From Brachypodium distachyon (taxonomy: Eukaryota > Streptophyta > Magnoliopsida > Poales > Poaceae): a stretch of 64,000 nucleotides of DNA. The position numbers were made by a program, and so were the translations under genes. Below the pieces are notes generated by a model. The model was not told where the DNA came from. It did no database searches and was given only the letters and a program-made list of their open reading frames with translations. This document shows, piece after piece, positions 11,703 to 22,700 of the stretch; position 1 is the first letter of the stretch, and every line of letters starts with the position of its first letter. The stretch spans positions 35,455,001 to 35,519,000 of the forward strand of contig NC_016131.3 of assembly GCF_000005505.3 (NCBI RefSeq), read 5' to 3'.

Positions 11703-12622
11703 TTAAAACCAAATGGTTCCATGCTCATCTTCTGAGAACTCCAATGATCTTCCTTCGCTCATACTTTGTTTGATCTTTCCAATATTGTCATCCTTCTTCT
11801 GGGCTTCTCTTATCTGATCCAACAGAGTGGGTTTTACTTCCAATGCTGCAACAAATCCTTTAGGTACTACCTCAATACTTAGGCTCCTGAACTGCTCACA
11901 GAGCTTGGGTGATATCACTTTCGCTGTGATGGAATTGCAATGACTCTTGCGACTCAAGGCGTCAGCCACTACATTAGCCTTTCCAGGGTGATACTGTATG
12001 TTTAGGGTATAATCCTTGATTAGTTCTAACCATCTCCTTTGTCTGAGGTTCAACTCATTCTGAGTGAAAATGTACTTCAAACTCTTGTGGTCCATGAAGA
12101 TATCACAATGATTTCCAATAAGATAGTGCCTCCATATCTTCAGTGCATGAACCACAGCTGCTAACTCCAAGTCATGGGTGGGGTAATTCATCTCATGAGG
12201 TTTGAGTTGTCGTGATGCGTAAGCAACTATTTTGCCTTCTTGCATCAATACACAACCCAAGCCATGGCGAGAGGCGTCACAATAGACCTGAAAGTTCTTG
12301 TGTATGTCTGGCAAAATTAGAACAGGGGCTGACACAAGCTTCTTCTTTAATTCCTGAAATGCTGCTTCACATTCTGGGGTCCACTGAACTTCTTTTCTTT
12401 CTTCAAGAGGTTGGTCATAGGTCTAGCTATCTTTGAAAAATTCTCAATAAACCTACGGTAACAACCCGCAAGTCCTAAGAAACTCCTGATCTCCTTCACT
12501 GTCTTGGGAGAATTCCATTCGGTCACAGCTGTTACCTTAGATGGGTCTACAGCTACTCCTTTTCCTGACACAATGTGTCCCAAAAATGCTACTTCTTCCA
12601 ACCAAAACTCACACTTGCTCAA
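11703..12622 (-). pseudogene. RT thumb and RNase H of chromovirus B
   Basis: 12622-12347 carries the RT C-terminal part ([25 protein letters not shown]). 12335-11703 carries RNase H with [32 protein letters not shown] and ADALSRK. The two parts are in different frames at about 12340. Confidence 0.88.
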
Positions 12623-14358
12623 CTTGGCATATAGTTGGTGCTTCCTAAGTTTCTCCAGTACTTTCCGTATTGAACCTCATGTTCACTTCGGGATTTGGAA
12701 TAGATAAGAATGTCATCAATGAAGACAATGACAAACTTGTCCAAGAACTCCATGAACACCTTGTTCATCATGTTCATGAAATAGGCCGGGGCATTGGTCA
12801 AACCAAATGACATAACTGTATACTCATACAATCCATATCTGGTGGAAAATGCCGTCTTGGGTATATCCTGGGTTCGGATCTTCAACTGATGATAACCTGA
12901 TCGCAGATCTATCTTTGAAAACACTGTGGCTCCTTCCAATTGATCGAACAAGTCATCGATCCTTGGCAAAGGGTATTTGTTCTTGATGGTGACCTCGTTG
13001 AGGGAACGATAGTCAACACACATCCTTTGTGTTCCATCTTTCTTCTGGACAAATATAACTGGTGCTCCCCATGGTGATGAACTAGGTCGGATGTATCCTT
13101 TCTGTTGCAACTCTTGCAACTGCTTCTTGAGTTCTGCCAACTCATTTGCTGCCATCCTATAGGGTCTCTTGGCTATATGTGCTGTCCCTGGGACCAAGTC
13201 AATCAAAAACTCCACTTCTCTATCTGGTGGCATGCCCGGCAAATCCTCGGGAAACACATCTAGATACTCACAAACTATGGGTATCTCCTCAGAGCTATCC
13301 CCCTTAAGGGAATTCACTATGGCCTTTCTAGGGTTGGCTTTGGTGGTAAACCTAATTCTTTTGCCTTTAGGGCTGGTCAACACAACCGCTAAATTGGCAC
13401 AGTCAATGTGGCCCTTTCGGCTTGATAGCCAGTCCATGCCTAGTATCACATCTAGACTTTGGGTCTCCAAAAGGATAAGGTCTGACGGAAGAATTTCCTT
13501 TCCAATCCTTATCTGAACTCCATGACAAAATCTGTCTGCTCGGAATTCCTTTCCAGGGGAAGTCACAACTAAGTATCTACTAAGTGCCTTGGTGGCTAAC
13601 TCATGCTTTTGCACCCATGATTGAGAAATGAAAGAATGCGATGCTCCGGTATCAAATAAGATAACTGCAGGGTTGGAATTGACCAAGAACGTACCGACAA
13701 CGACGTCGGGTGACTCATATGCCTCCTCAGCAGACACATGGTTGAGCTTGGCCTTCACAAACGGATTGGGCTTGCTACCTCCCTGGTTCTTGTCCTCACG
13801 CGGCTTCTCTGTGCAAATACTCTTGTAGTGGCCCATCTTGCCGCAGTTGAAGCATTTCACCTGACTCATGTCCCTCTTCTCAGGAGCAGAGTCGCTGTGG
13901 TGGTGACGGTGTCCACTTCCATGGTGCCGGTTCTCCTTGTGATCTTGGTGATTGCGGTGACTCTGATGCCTGTGCTGCTGATGACTGATGCCATGGAATC
14001 TTCCAGAGGATGATCCAGAGTGGTGGTGTCTAGGAGGTGAAAAGTGGCGAGACTTGACATGGGGCCTGGAATCAATCTTGTGGTTACTTGCCCTCCTCTT
14101 CCTGCTTTCAATCTCCTTCTGCTTTCCCTCAAGGCGTATGGCCTTGTCCACCAAATGCTGAAATGTAGCAAAGTTAATGGACACCAACTGCACACTAAGC
14201 TCATCATTCAGTCCTTCGAGAAACCTCTCCTGACGATCATCATCATCAGCCACATCTCCTGGGGCATACCTAGCCAAGCTGGTGAAACGGTCTAAATACT
14301 CCTTCACAGATTTGGAACCTTGGCGAAGAGAGCGGAATTCCTTCTTCATCAGTCCCAT
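12619..14358 (-). pseudogene. Gag C-half, protease and RT palm of chromovirus B
   Basis: 579-residue open frame. Gag continuation 1-90, a His-rich stretch about 110-153, CCHC knuckle [14 protein letters not shown] at about 169-182, protease active site LFDTGASHS with DTG at about 236-238, and GMDW at 307-310. RT begins near 390 with [20 protein letters not shown] and the catalytic FIDD at about 547-550. After YSKSRSEHE a small deletion near 12680 shifts the frame, so RT is cut before the thumb. Confidence 0.9.
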
Positions 14359-14798
14359 ACTTCCAGTTGGAATGTGGGCGGTCCGAAATCCACGAACGAA
14401 GTCGTCCCAAGTGATGACCTCTCCATCATAACCAAACTTGAAGTTGTCCCACCATGCGCAGCTGCGCCTTCCAGTTGGTGACTTGCATACAGAATCTTCT
14501 CTTGCTCAGTGCATTGGATGGTGGCTAACTTCTTCTCAATGACTCTAAGCCAATCATCAGCTTCAATTGGTTCAGCTGAGTTTGCGAAGGTAGGGGGGTG
14601 TAGTCTAAGGAATCGGGTAAGCCTGTCCGAGGGTGGTGGTGGTGGGGGTGGATTGTTCTGCAGAGTCTGAGTCATCAGATTGACCAATTGGGTTTGAGCT
14701 TGGATGAACTCAGCAAATCCGGGAAATCCCCCGTTGTTGTTGTCATTGTTGCTGCCTCCAGCATTGCTAGTGGTACAACGAGTGTTTCGGGCAGCCAT
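14349..14798 (-). pseudogene. Gag N-terminal part of chromovirus B
   Basis: Starts MAARNTR, with an Asn-rich stretch, then a run of seven prolines and the retrotransposon gag core start ([25 protein letters not shown]). At about residue 113 a small indel near 14455 shifts the frame; the proper gag continuation is in the neighbouring frame and joins the 14358 reading frame. Confidence 0.87.
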
Positions 14799-15040
14799 CT
14801 TGCTGAAAAGGTGAGAGTCGGGATAAATGGATCTATCAGAATAACATACTACCCATCTATGTTAACAACATGAAAGAACCATATAACTCCAATTAAAACT
14901 TCATTCATGAAAAAGCAAAGTGATAAAACATAGTGGTAAGTTCACACAGAAATCTAATCCTGATAATCACATGATGATTGATCATGATACTAACGATACT
15001 AGCGCGAAAACAACTCATAAACAAACTAATGGTAAGGATG

Positions 15041-16014
15041 CTACTCGTCATAGTCGGTCTTAACGTCGGACTCGAAGATAACCTCCTCGGGGTCTTCCTC
15101 GTCCTCCATTGGCTCGTCCTCGTCTTCGGAGTCGGCTATCTCGTAGTCAAACACCTCAACTCTGAACTGCATCTCCTCTTTGTAGTCCTCGTCATTGCTG
15201 AGGAAAGCCTCGTCCTCAGCCTGAATGTCCTCTCCATTGTCACGTGCCTCCTCCAGCTCTTCCCAGAGGGTGGAAATGGTCCCCTTGAGAAGGTGCACCT
15301 CCATCTCAAAGCTATTGATCCGATTCTCCCGTTCCTCCTTCTCATCTGCTGCTTCCCCTAGCTCCTCTTGCTGTATGACAGCTGTCTCCTGAAGCTGCTG
15401 CAGCTCGTCATTGGCGTTTTTGTTCTGGGCTTCCAGTTCCTGAACGTTTTGCTGCGACTCCATGTCCTTGGTCTTCAGCAGATCATTCTCCCGCTTGAGA
15501 GCGGCGATCTGAACATCAGCCAGGGCTAACTCCCGGTTCAGCTCATCTCGGGCGTGGAGGTGTGCATCCGAGATGATCCTAGTGACCTCATGCTGACTCT
15601 GGACACTGTCGAGGTAACGCTCGAGGTCGTCGTATTGTTGGCGCTGGGGGTGAGGTCGCCGGTACGGGGAAACAGATTCCCGTATCGGGTCTTCTTGCCG
15701 AAGTCCTCGTAGGCACTGAAGACAAGCTCAGAGGCATACTCGCCGCAGATGCAGGCAAGAGCCTCCTGCATAGTCTTTATCAGGCCAGCCTCCCAGGTAT
15801 CCGCTTCCACGGTGAAGGTGACGTCCCTGGTGACGGGGTAAACCTGACGTCCACGGATCTTGGCGCCGATGTCGACGTGTCTTGGGCGGTCCGCGTAACG
15901 GTAAGCACGGAACTCTGGCGAAGGCATGCGTAGGTACGTGGTCACATCACGCAGCTGTGCCTCAAAAGGAAAGTCGCCCTCTCCAGCCTAGTGAAACTCT
16001 CCGTTGGCAGCCAT
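15041..16014 (-). pseudogene. Extra ORF between PBS and gag in chromovirus B
   Basis: Reads from ATG at 16014 to a stop at 15041, sense with gag and about 240 bp upstream of it. An in-frame TAG follows codon 8, and a single frame change occurs near 15660. The N-terminal half has a compact domain (MPSPEFRAYRYADRP, VEADTWEAG, ACICGEYASELVF). The C-terminal half is a Gln/Glu-rich coiled coil (MESQQNVQELEAQNKN) ending in a strongly acidic tail. About 320 residues if intact. I do not recognise the family. Most Tekay-like elements I know of begin with gag, so this is an accessory ORF of unknown role. Confidence 0.65.
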
Positions 16015-16161
16015 CTACACAATTTTTAACAAAGATGAGAAGAGTGAATTGGAATTCATGTTAGATAGACAAGAATAGGAGTATAAATATCGGTATATAT
16101 CCATCTTGATTTACTTAAAATAAGTCCTTATGGCTTTTCCAATACTAGGGTCACGACCTAC

Positions 16162-16183
16162 AGGCAACCTGGCTCTGATACCA
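16162..16183 (-). promoter_or_regulatory. Primer binding site of chromovirus B (tRNA-iMet)
   Basis: On minus, TGGTATCAGAGCCAGGTTGC follows the 5' LTR after a 2-nt gap. It is complementary to the 3' end of plant initiator methionine tRNA. Confidence 0.92.
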
Positions 16184-16185
16184 TC

Positions 16186-17631
16186 TGTGGTATCCCAGAC
16201 CCGTAAGGATCCGGACCTCTGTGTAAACCGTGCTAGTCTCTGGATCAAATGGTAGCACACACAGTTCCATTGATGAAATACCATACACATGTCTATTACA
16301 TCGGTTCGAGTAACAAATCCAGAGTACTTAATACAAGCCAAGCGGAAGTTCAAATAAAACACACTGATAAAGAGGGAGTCCCATCAACGCCACAGTCGAG
16401 TTGAGTGTAAACTCGAGACCCTGCGTCTTCTTCTTATGCGTCACTCTCTGCACATGATAGGTGCAGGTCAGTACATTGAATGTACTTGCAAGTCACACCT
16501 GTGTGGTTAGGAGGAATGCATGGAAATGATGAAGGATTTCCTAGTTTGGCTGCTAGGGTTGTTTTTGCAAAATGCTGCTTTTGGGGTTTCGAAATACTCC
16601 TAGTATTTTCTTTTGAAAATCTCTATCCTAGAGTTTTGATAAAACAGGGTTTGATCAATAGTATGGTCATTCTGTGGATGTTCACTCCACGACCTAGCTA
16701 TGCACTCTGGGTCAACTGACACTCACATAGCATCCCAATGACAGAGAACTAAACCAAAGGATCCAAGAATATGATCTACTCTTCCAAATGGCACTGGTTT
16801 CACTAACAATGGAGATATGAGACAGTAGCTATGAACAGGTGAATGTGGCTACTCTAAAACAGAACATAATAGGATATGAAATTCTACCGTCGTGCTGCTA
16901 GTGAAGGTGAAGTGGAAATGGTCCAACTAGGAAATGGATGTGAAGGGGTGTTCCTATAGTTAAATCTACAAAAAGAAACAACTAAAATGATGCTACGGAC
17001 AACAACGGGAACTACTGCGAATAAGGCTACCCAATAAGAATAGATGGCGCTTGCGCGGGCGAGTGGGCAGGCGGCGGCGGAACGGCCATGGGTGGCGGCG
17101 GAGGTGAGAGATGACAGGTGGGCCCCACCTGTCAGAGAGAGAGAGAGAGAGACTGAAAGCGTATTCCCCCGAGAATACGCTTTCCTGCGGAGAAAACGTA
17201 TTTTCTGAGAAAAAGAAAAAGAATAAAAGAAAAAGATTATAAAATACTTTTCAGGATCTATAATTCACCCTAAATTCCATTTAAATCATTTAAAATACCA
17301 AATCGCTTCAGAAAAATACCCAAAAATTCTGTAAAATAATATATTTCATTTAGAGTCCAGGAAAATTATTCCCACTCAAAAATAAATTAATAAAAATTGT
17401 TTTAATGTTTCTAAGCTTTAAATAACCCAAATAAAATTCTAAAATGCATTTTTAAACTCTAGAAAATTCTCAAATCAATTTCTATCAACCTAACACATTC
17501 AAAAACACCATTTCAAACACTTTCAACAATGCATCATAACGAACACCAATATTTTAAGATATGATCAAGGTGATATGCATAAGAAAAGTAAAGGTGCGAA
17601 CATCCGAATTTGAAAAATTTGGGATGTTACA
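16186..17631 (-). repeat. 5' LTR of chromovirus B (1.45 kb, two internal deletions)
   Basis: Same ends as the 3' LTR but about 2 kb shorter. One deletion joins sequence like 7510 to sequence like 8880 (at about 16737); a second, at about 17041, removes the counterpart of roughly 9190-9825, which carries the TATA box. The transcription-driving LTR therefore lacks its apparent core promoter. Confidence 0.9.
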
Positions 17632-17636
17632 ATTCT
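17632..17636. repeat. Target site duplication of chromovirus B, right (ATTCT)
   Basis: Matches 6957-6961; perfect 5-bp TSD. Confidence 0.9.
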
Positions 17637-17907
17637 TTTTGCATATGCTAATCATCATGACATAACTTTATATGAAATGGATGTGAAAAGTGCATTTTTA
17701 AATGGAACAATTGAAGAATTTGTTTATGTTGAACAACCTCCTGGTTTTGAAGATCCAAAACATCCTATAAACGTGAGAAGGCACTCTATGGCTTCAAGCA
17801 AGCACTTCGAGTCTGGTATGAATGCCTCAGAAAGTTCTTAGTCAAAAAGGGTTTCAAAATTGGTAAAATTGATCCAACACTTTTTACAAAGAAAATGAAT
17901 GATGATC

Positions 17908-18330
17908 TATTTGTGTGTCAAATATATGTGGACGATATTGTGTTTGATTCCACTTACCCTGATTTCAACGAAGAATTGAAGTTCTTCATCGGTCTTTAAA
18001 TCAAGCAAATGAAGAATGGAATCTCCATCTTTCAAACGAAGTACATCAGGGATATGCTGAAGAAAATTTGGGATGGAATCCACATATATTTGTGTGTCAA
18101 ATATATGTGGGCGATATTGTGTTTGATTCCACTGTCCCTGATTTCAGCGAAGAATTTGGAAAGATGATCACGGAAAAGTTTGAGATGTCCATGATGGAAG
18201 AATTGAAGTTCTTCCTTGGTCTTCAAATCAAGCAAATGAAGAATGGAATCTCCATCTTTCAAATGAAGTACATCAGGGATATGCTGAAGAAATTTGGGAT
18301 GGAATCTGCTAAGGAAATTGAAACTCCAAT
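17908..18330 (+). repeat. Internal tandem duplication in copia RT
   Basis: The segment from TTTGTGTGTCAAATATATGT through the GATATGCTGAAGAAAATTTG region occurs at 17908-18085 and again at 18086-18305. The first unit lacks about 45 nt. The first unit keeps YVDD, the second has YVGD. Confidence 0.85.
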
Positions 18331-19057
18331 GCCAACAAATGGTCATTTTGACCTCAACACTACTGGTAAACTAGTAGATCAAAAGATTTTTCGTTCCATG
18401 ATTGGTTCTTTACTTTATCTTTGTGCATCTAGGACAGATATCATGTTGAGTGTTTTGCATGTGCGCAAGGTTTCAAGTAGATCCCCGAGACTGTCACCTC
18501 ATGGCAATGAAAATAATCCTCAGATATTTAGTTCACACCCCATGCTTCGGTCTCTGGTATCCCAAAGGAGCTTCTTTCGATCTTGTTGGCTATTCTGACT
18601 CAGATTATGCTGGTTGCAAGGTTGATAGAAAATCCACTTCCGGCACTTGCCAATTGCTCGGAAGATCCTTAGTGAGTTGGTCTTCAAAGAAGCAGAACTT
18701 TGTTGCTTTGTCGATGGCTCAAGCAGAATATGTTTCAGCGGGCAGTTGTTGTGCCCAACTTGTTTGGATAAGACAAAGTCTCAAAGATTTCGGTATCTCA
18801 ATGGATGTCGTTCCACTTCTGTGTGACAATGAGAGCGCCATAAAGATTGCCAATAATCCCGTCCAACACTCACCCACGAAGCACATTGATATTTGACACC
18901 ATTTCTTCAGAGATCATGTGTCCAAAGGAGAAATTTGCCTAAACCATGTGAGGACAGTCAAACAACTCGCAGATATCTTCACCAAACCTTTTGACAAAAT
19001 CAGATTCTGTGAGCTGAGGAGTGAATTAAACATCTTGGATTCCCGGAATTATACTTG

Positions 19058-19510
19058 AAGACTTGCATACTTGTGAATACTCTTGCATTCATGTTTACTT
19101 CACCTGCATTGTCTTCAGTTTTTCCGTTCCTCAGCTTGTGTTATCTGTTTTTCATTTTTTGTTTGTCTTCAGTAGGTTTAGAAGCCTGATGTTTGCTTTT
19201 TTCTTCAAATTCATCTGTGCAGTTGTTTTTCACTACATTTGCCTCTTACTATCAGATGAAAATGAAACTAAGGACACCTTACAACCCATCTATCTTATCT
19301 ATTTCTTGTCTGTACACAAAATCTGTTCATCGTAATTCATGTATCATCGTAATCCTTGTCGGTGATGCAAGAATTTTCATTCTTGAAAAATGAGTTTTGT
19401 TTTGATAAAACCATAAGTTTTCAAAGTTCTGAAGAATGCTACTTTAACAGAATCTCCGTTTTAACCGTAGTCTTCACGAATCTTTCCGAACGGTAAAATC
19501 ATATCCCTAA
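19058..19510. other. Untranslated DNA 3' of copia pol
   Basis: AT-rich, no credible gene. It could be intergenic DNA between pol and a third ORF of C. No clear LTR start (TG plus polypurine tract) was found. Confidence 0.4.
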
Positions 19511-20208
19511 GCAAATTTAACTGTAAGGGGAAATCCCAACGAAATTTTTGGGATAAAAAGATACCGGTAAGATCCTCTCTTTTTCACCTCCGGAAAATCA
19601 CCTCCACCCAAATTCCACCGCTCTCTCGCTTGGAAGCTCTTGCATCTCCTCCTCGCCGTGACTGTTCCTGCCCGGACGAGTTCTTCAAGCAAAGATCTTC
19701 TTCAGCGCCGTCGCTGATCTACATCGACTCGAGTCAGGAATTGCAGGCAAGCGTCGTTTTCCCCCTCTTAGATCAATTCCGCGTAGCAAACATATCTTGA
19801 TATCTCTGTTTGCTGAGTAGATTGACTGTTTTCGCCAAGTTAGGGCTTTGCGGTTAGGGTTTTGGTGATTTCTATGTTCTTCACCAAGCTCATCTTAGGT
19901 ACACTTCAAGTCTTCATGTAATTCCTAAAATTAGATGAATTCTCAACTGTTTTGTAGATTGCTATGTTTGCGCAAAATGATTTACTCTAAATTTCCGAAG
20001 TTTTAGCTAAATCAGATCTAGGTTGAAGCCCTCCTGTAGAATTTCAGTTTAAATCTGTATAGCTGTCTTCGTTGAAGAACTGAGCTATCATTCTTCATAA
20101 ACGTAGTCAATTTGCTTCAGCTAAAAACTCTTGCCAAAATTGTTTATTTTCTGAGAATTTGTGTACTTCTCGCCTGTTCTTCGTACCCTCTATTTCACAG
20201 GTGTCACC

Positions 20209-20790
20209 ATGTCGGATTCAACCCGGTCTAGCAATGACTCAGAGAGAGAGAGGCTCAGTATATGTTTAACTCAACACCTGAACCCTCACCGCCTGCATCT
20301 CCGCATGTCAATATTGAAGACTCCGATGAAGAAATTGAAGAACCTATTCCTCTGTGTGTGACACCCTCTCTCAGAGTAAGATTTAAGTATGCTATCAACT
20401 CCCCACGGCCTGGTGAAGTACTGCCCAGTCGTGGAAAGTAAGTGGTGACGAAGCCCAAGGCTGAAAATAAGGAAAAGGCCAAGAGATTCAAGGATGTGCC
20501 AACTCCCACTGCTGAAGAAATCTTCGTTTTCTGTTCCTCAGAAGACGATGTTGAAGGGGAGACCAGGATGAAGAGAAAGCACCATCTCCAGCACATCATT
20601 TGTAAGCACTCCCATGTGCTCGCAGCTGAGATCCGAAGAAGAACCAAGGAAGCAGAGAATGCCAACATGTATTTTCCTGCTCGCAAGCTGGGACACTTCA
20701 AGATTGTGCTCAACGATGGAGGACCTCACCGTGAGGAGTTCCGCAAGAAAGCTCTGAAGATTATCAGAGACATAAATTATGGCGATGAGG
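20209..20790 (+). pseudogene. Plus copy of unknown gene, possibly ORF3 of copia C
   Basis: Begins MSDSTRSSNDSERE just after a splice-acceptor-like CTATTTCACAG. Two extra bases in an AG run near 20250 (relative to the minus copy) shift the frame at once; the downstream frame reopens with VVTKPKAENKEKAKRFKD, EEIFVFCSSEDDVEGETR, KHSHVLAAEI and KLGHFKIV. It is cut at RDINY. Charged and low-complexity; no known domain recognised. Its position after pol fits the extra 3' ORF of SIRE/Maximus elements, but I cannot prove that. Confidence 0.5.
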
Positions 20791-21996
20791 TCAGCCCTTT
20801 TCTTCTCCTCAGCTTCCTTTTCAGCTTTCTTCTTCTGCAATTCAGCAGCTTTCTTCTCTTCTTTCCTTTTCAAGGCAGCTTCTGCCTTCTCTTGCTCGAC
20901 ACGTTCCTTCCCAGCTCGTTCTTCTTCTTCTAACCTTCTGGCCACACGAACACTTCGGTTCTGCTCCCATTCTTTAGCCTGAGCCTTGGCAGTAATCAAT
21001 CCTTCAACATGGCTCATGAGGTGATTTGGGAGCAATCCTTCCTCAAAGGAAGCAAGAAGAACGGGGTCGATATGGACGACTTGAGGAGGATAGAAAATCT
21101 CTCCAGAAGCCATGGCGGCAGCATCCGCAGCATCTTTCGATGAAGAACCGGGTCCAACAGCTGAGGCTCTCTTGGCTTTCTTCAGATCCTTCTTGAACTA
21201 TTTCTCTGAATCTTCAGAGCCCTTCCTCTTCTCAGGCATCTTTGCCTTGCCCTTAGATTCTTCACTGCGCTTGTCGCGAGGCACTTGAGGAGGCAATGAA
21301 GAACCTCTGAGCCTAGAAGCTCTGGCAGGACCATGCAGCTCAACTGCAGGTTCAGACAGGAAAACGTCACCGTCTTCAGCATCTGAAGCCTTCTTGGACT
21401 TGGGCTTCTTGGAGATGTCAACATAATTTATGTCTCTGATGATCTTCAGAGCTTTCTTGTTGAATTCCTCACGGTGAGGTCCTCAATCCTTGCGGACAAT
21501 CTTGAAGTGTCCCAGCTTGCGAGCAGGAGCAGGAAAATACATGTTGGCATTCTCTGCTTCCTTGGTTCTTCTTTGGATCTCAGCTGCGAGCACATGGGAG
21601 TGCTTACAAATGACGTGCTGGAGACGGTGCTTTCTCTTCATCCTGGTCTCCCCTTCAACATTGTCTTCGAAGGAATAGAAAATGAAGATTTCTTTAGCAG
21701 TGGGAGGTGGCACATCCTTGAATCTCTTGGCCTTTTCCTTCTTCTCAGCCTTGGCTTCGTCACCACTTTCTTTCCACGACTGGGCATTACTTCACCAGGC
21801 CATGGGGACTTGATTGCATACTTCAATCTTACTCCAGGAGAGGTGTTACTCTCAGAGGAACAGGTTCCTCGATTTCTTCATCCGAGTCTTCAATATTGAC
21901 ATGCGGAGATGCAGGTGGTGAGGGTTCAGGTGTTGAGTCAAACATATACTGAGCCTCTCTCTCTGAGTCATTGCTAGACCGGGTCGAACCAGACAT
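20790..21996 (-). pseudogene. Minus copy of the same unknown gene, longer
   Basis: From MSGSTRSSNDSERE (ATG at 21996), through PTPEPSPPASPHVN-like acidic sequence, Lys-rich blocks, KHSHVLAAEIQ and KLGHFKIV, then KIIRDINY. It then continues past the inverted repeat into the spacer: SKKPKSKKAS, PARASRLRGSS, a stop near 21197, then MASGEIFYPPQVVHID and a Glu/Lys/Arg-rich coiled coil (EEKKAAELQKKKAEKEAEEK). It ends where the plus arm begins. Frameshifts occur at about 21700 and 21830. Lysine-rich with a coiled coil; function unknown. Confidence 0.5.
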
Positions 21997-22632
21997 GGTG
22001 ACACCCGTGAAATAGAGGGTACGAAGAATAGGCGAGAAGTACACAAATTCTCAGAAACAAAACAATTTTGGCAAGAGTTTTTAGCTGAAGCAAATTGACT
22101 ACGTTTGTGAAGAATGACACCTCAGTTCTTCAACGAAGACAGCTACACAGATTTAAACTTAAAATCTACAAGAGAGCTTCAACCTAGATCTGATTTAGCT
22201 AGAGCTTCGGAAATTTAGAGTAAATCAATCTACGCAAACATAGCAATCTACAGAACAGTTGAGGATTCATCTAATTTTAGAAATTAAATGAAGACTTGAA
22301 GTGTACCTAAGATGAGCTCGGTGAAGAACAGAGGAATCACCAAAACCCTAACCGCAAAGCCCTAACTTGGCGAGAGCAGTCAATCTACTGCAGCAAACGG
22401 GGATATCAATATATGTTTGCTACGCGGAATCGATCTAAGAAGGGAAAAACGACGCTTGCCTGCAATTCCCGACTCAAAGCGATGTAGATCAGCGACGGCG
22501 CTGAAGATCTGGGCTTGAAGAACTCGTCCGGGCAGGAACAGTCGCGGCGAGGAAGAGACGCGAGAGCTTCCGGGCGCGAGAGAGCGGTGGATTTTTTGTG
22601 GAGGTGATTTTCTGGAGGAGGGGTAAGCTGAC

Positions 22633-22640
22633 CTTATATA
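22633..22640 (-). promoter_or_regulatory. TATA box candidate before minus copy
   Basis: TATATAAG on minus followed by a pyrimidine-rich leader, near the outer end of the minus arm. The plus arm lost this stretch. Confidence 0.4.
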
Positions 22641-22700
22641 GGAAGGTGAAAAAGAGAGGATCTTACCGATATCTTTTTATTCCAAAAATTCCATTAGGGT

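Larger units (their letters stand above)
6962..17631 (-). mobile_element. Complete chromovirus (Tekay-like Ty3/gypsy) B
   Basis: Bounded by a perfect ATTCT TSD and LTRs starting TGTAACATCCC and ending ACCACA in element orientation. In element order (minus): short 5' LTR 16186-17631, initiator-Met tRNA PBS, an extra ORF, gag, protease, RT, RNase H, integrase, chromodomain, PPT, long 3' LTR 6962-10402. The chromodomain and the large TGTAACA-type LTRs indicate a chromovirus, most like the Tekay lineage. A by-eye comparison of the first ~545 shared LTR bases shows about a dozen mismatches, so the insertion is fairly young. Several frameshifts disable the polyprotein. Confidence 0.92.
17632..19057 (+). 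pseudogene. Copia element C: RT and RNase H, SIRE/Maximus-like
   Basis: Continues the RT frame broken at 6961: ILFAYANHHD, YEMDVKSAFLNG, VEQPPGF. Then come the catalytic YVDD region (duplicated, see separate entry), LGLQIKQMKNGI, MIGSLLYL, RNase H with YSDSDYAGC, RKSTSGTC, SWSSKKQ, LSMAQAEY and CDNESAIKIANNP, and the C-terminal ADIFTKPFDK and SELNILDSRN, which resemble the SIRE/Maximus lineage. Frameshifts at about 17770 and 18480 and a TGA at about 18894 disable it. The upstream gag, protease, integrase and 5' LTR are outside the window. Confidence 0.9.
19511..22697. repeat. Large imperfect inverted repeat (two arms of ~1.27 kb)
   Basis: Plus arm about 19511-20780 and minus arm about 21430-22697 are diverged reverse complements, with a ~650-bp spacer unique to the minus copy. 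Each arm holds a 5' leader (CTGTTCCTGCCCGGACGAG, ATCTACATCG, TTAGGGCTTTGCGGTTAGGG) and the start of the same protein. The arms end abruptly inside the coding sequence at the RDINY codons. Confidence 0.85.

Noticed and set aside
16162..16183. tRNA gene
   Set aside because: Only ~20 nt complementary to tRNA-iMet at the PBS position; no tRNA fold.
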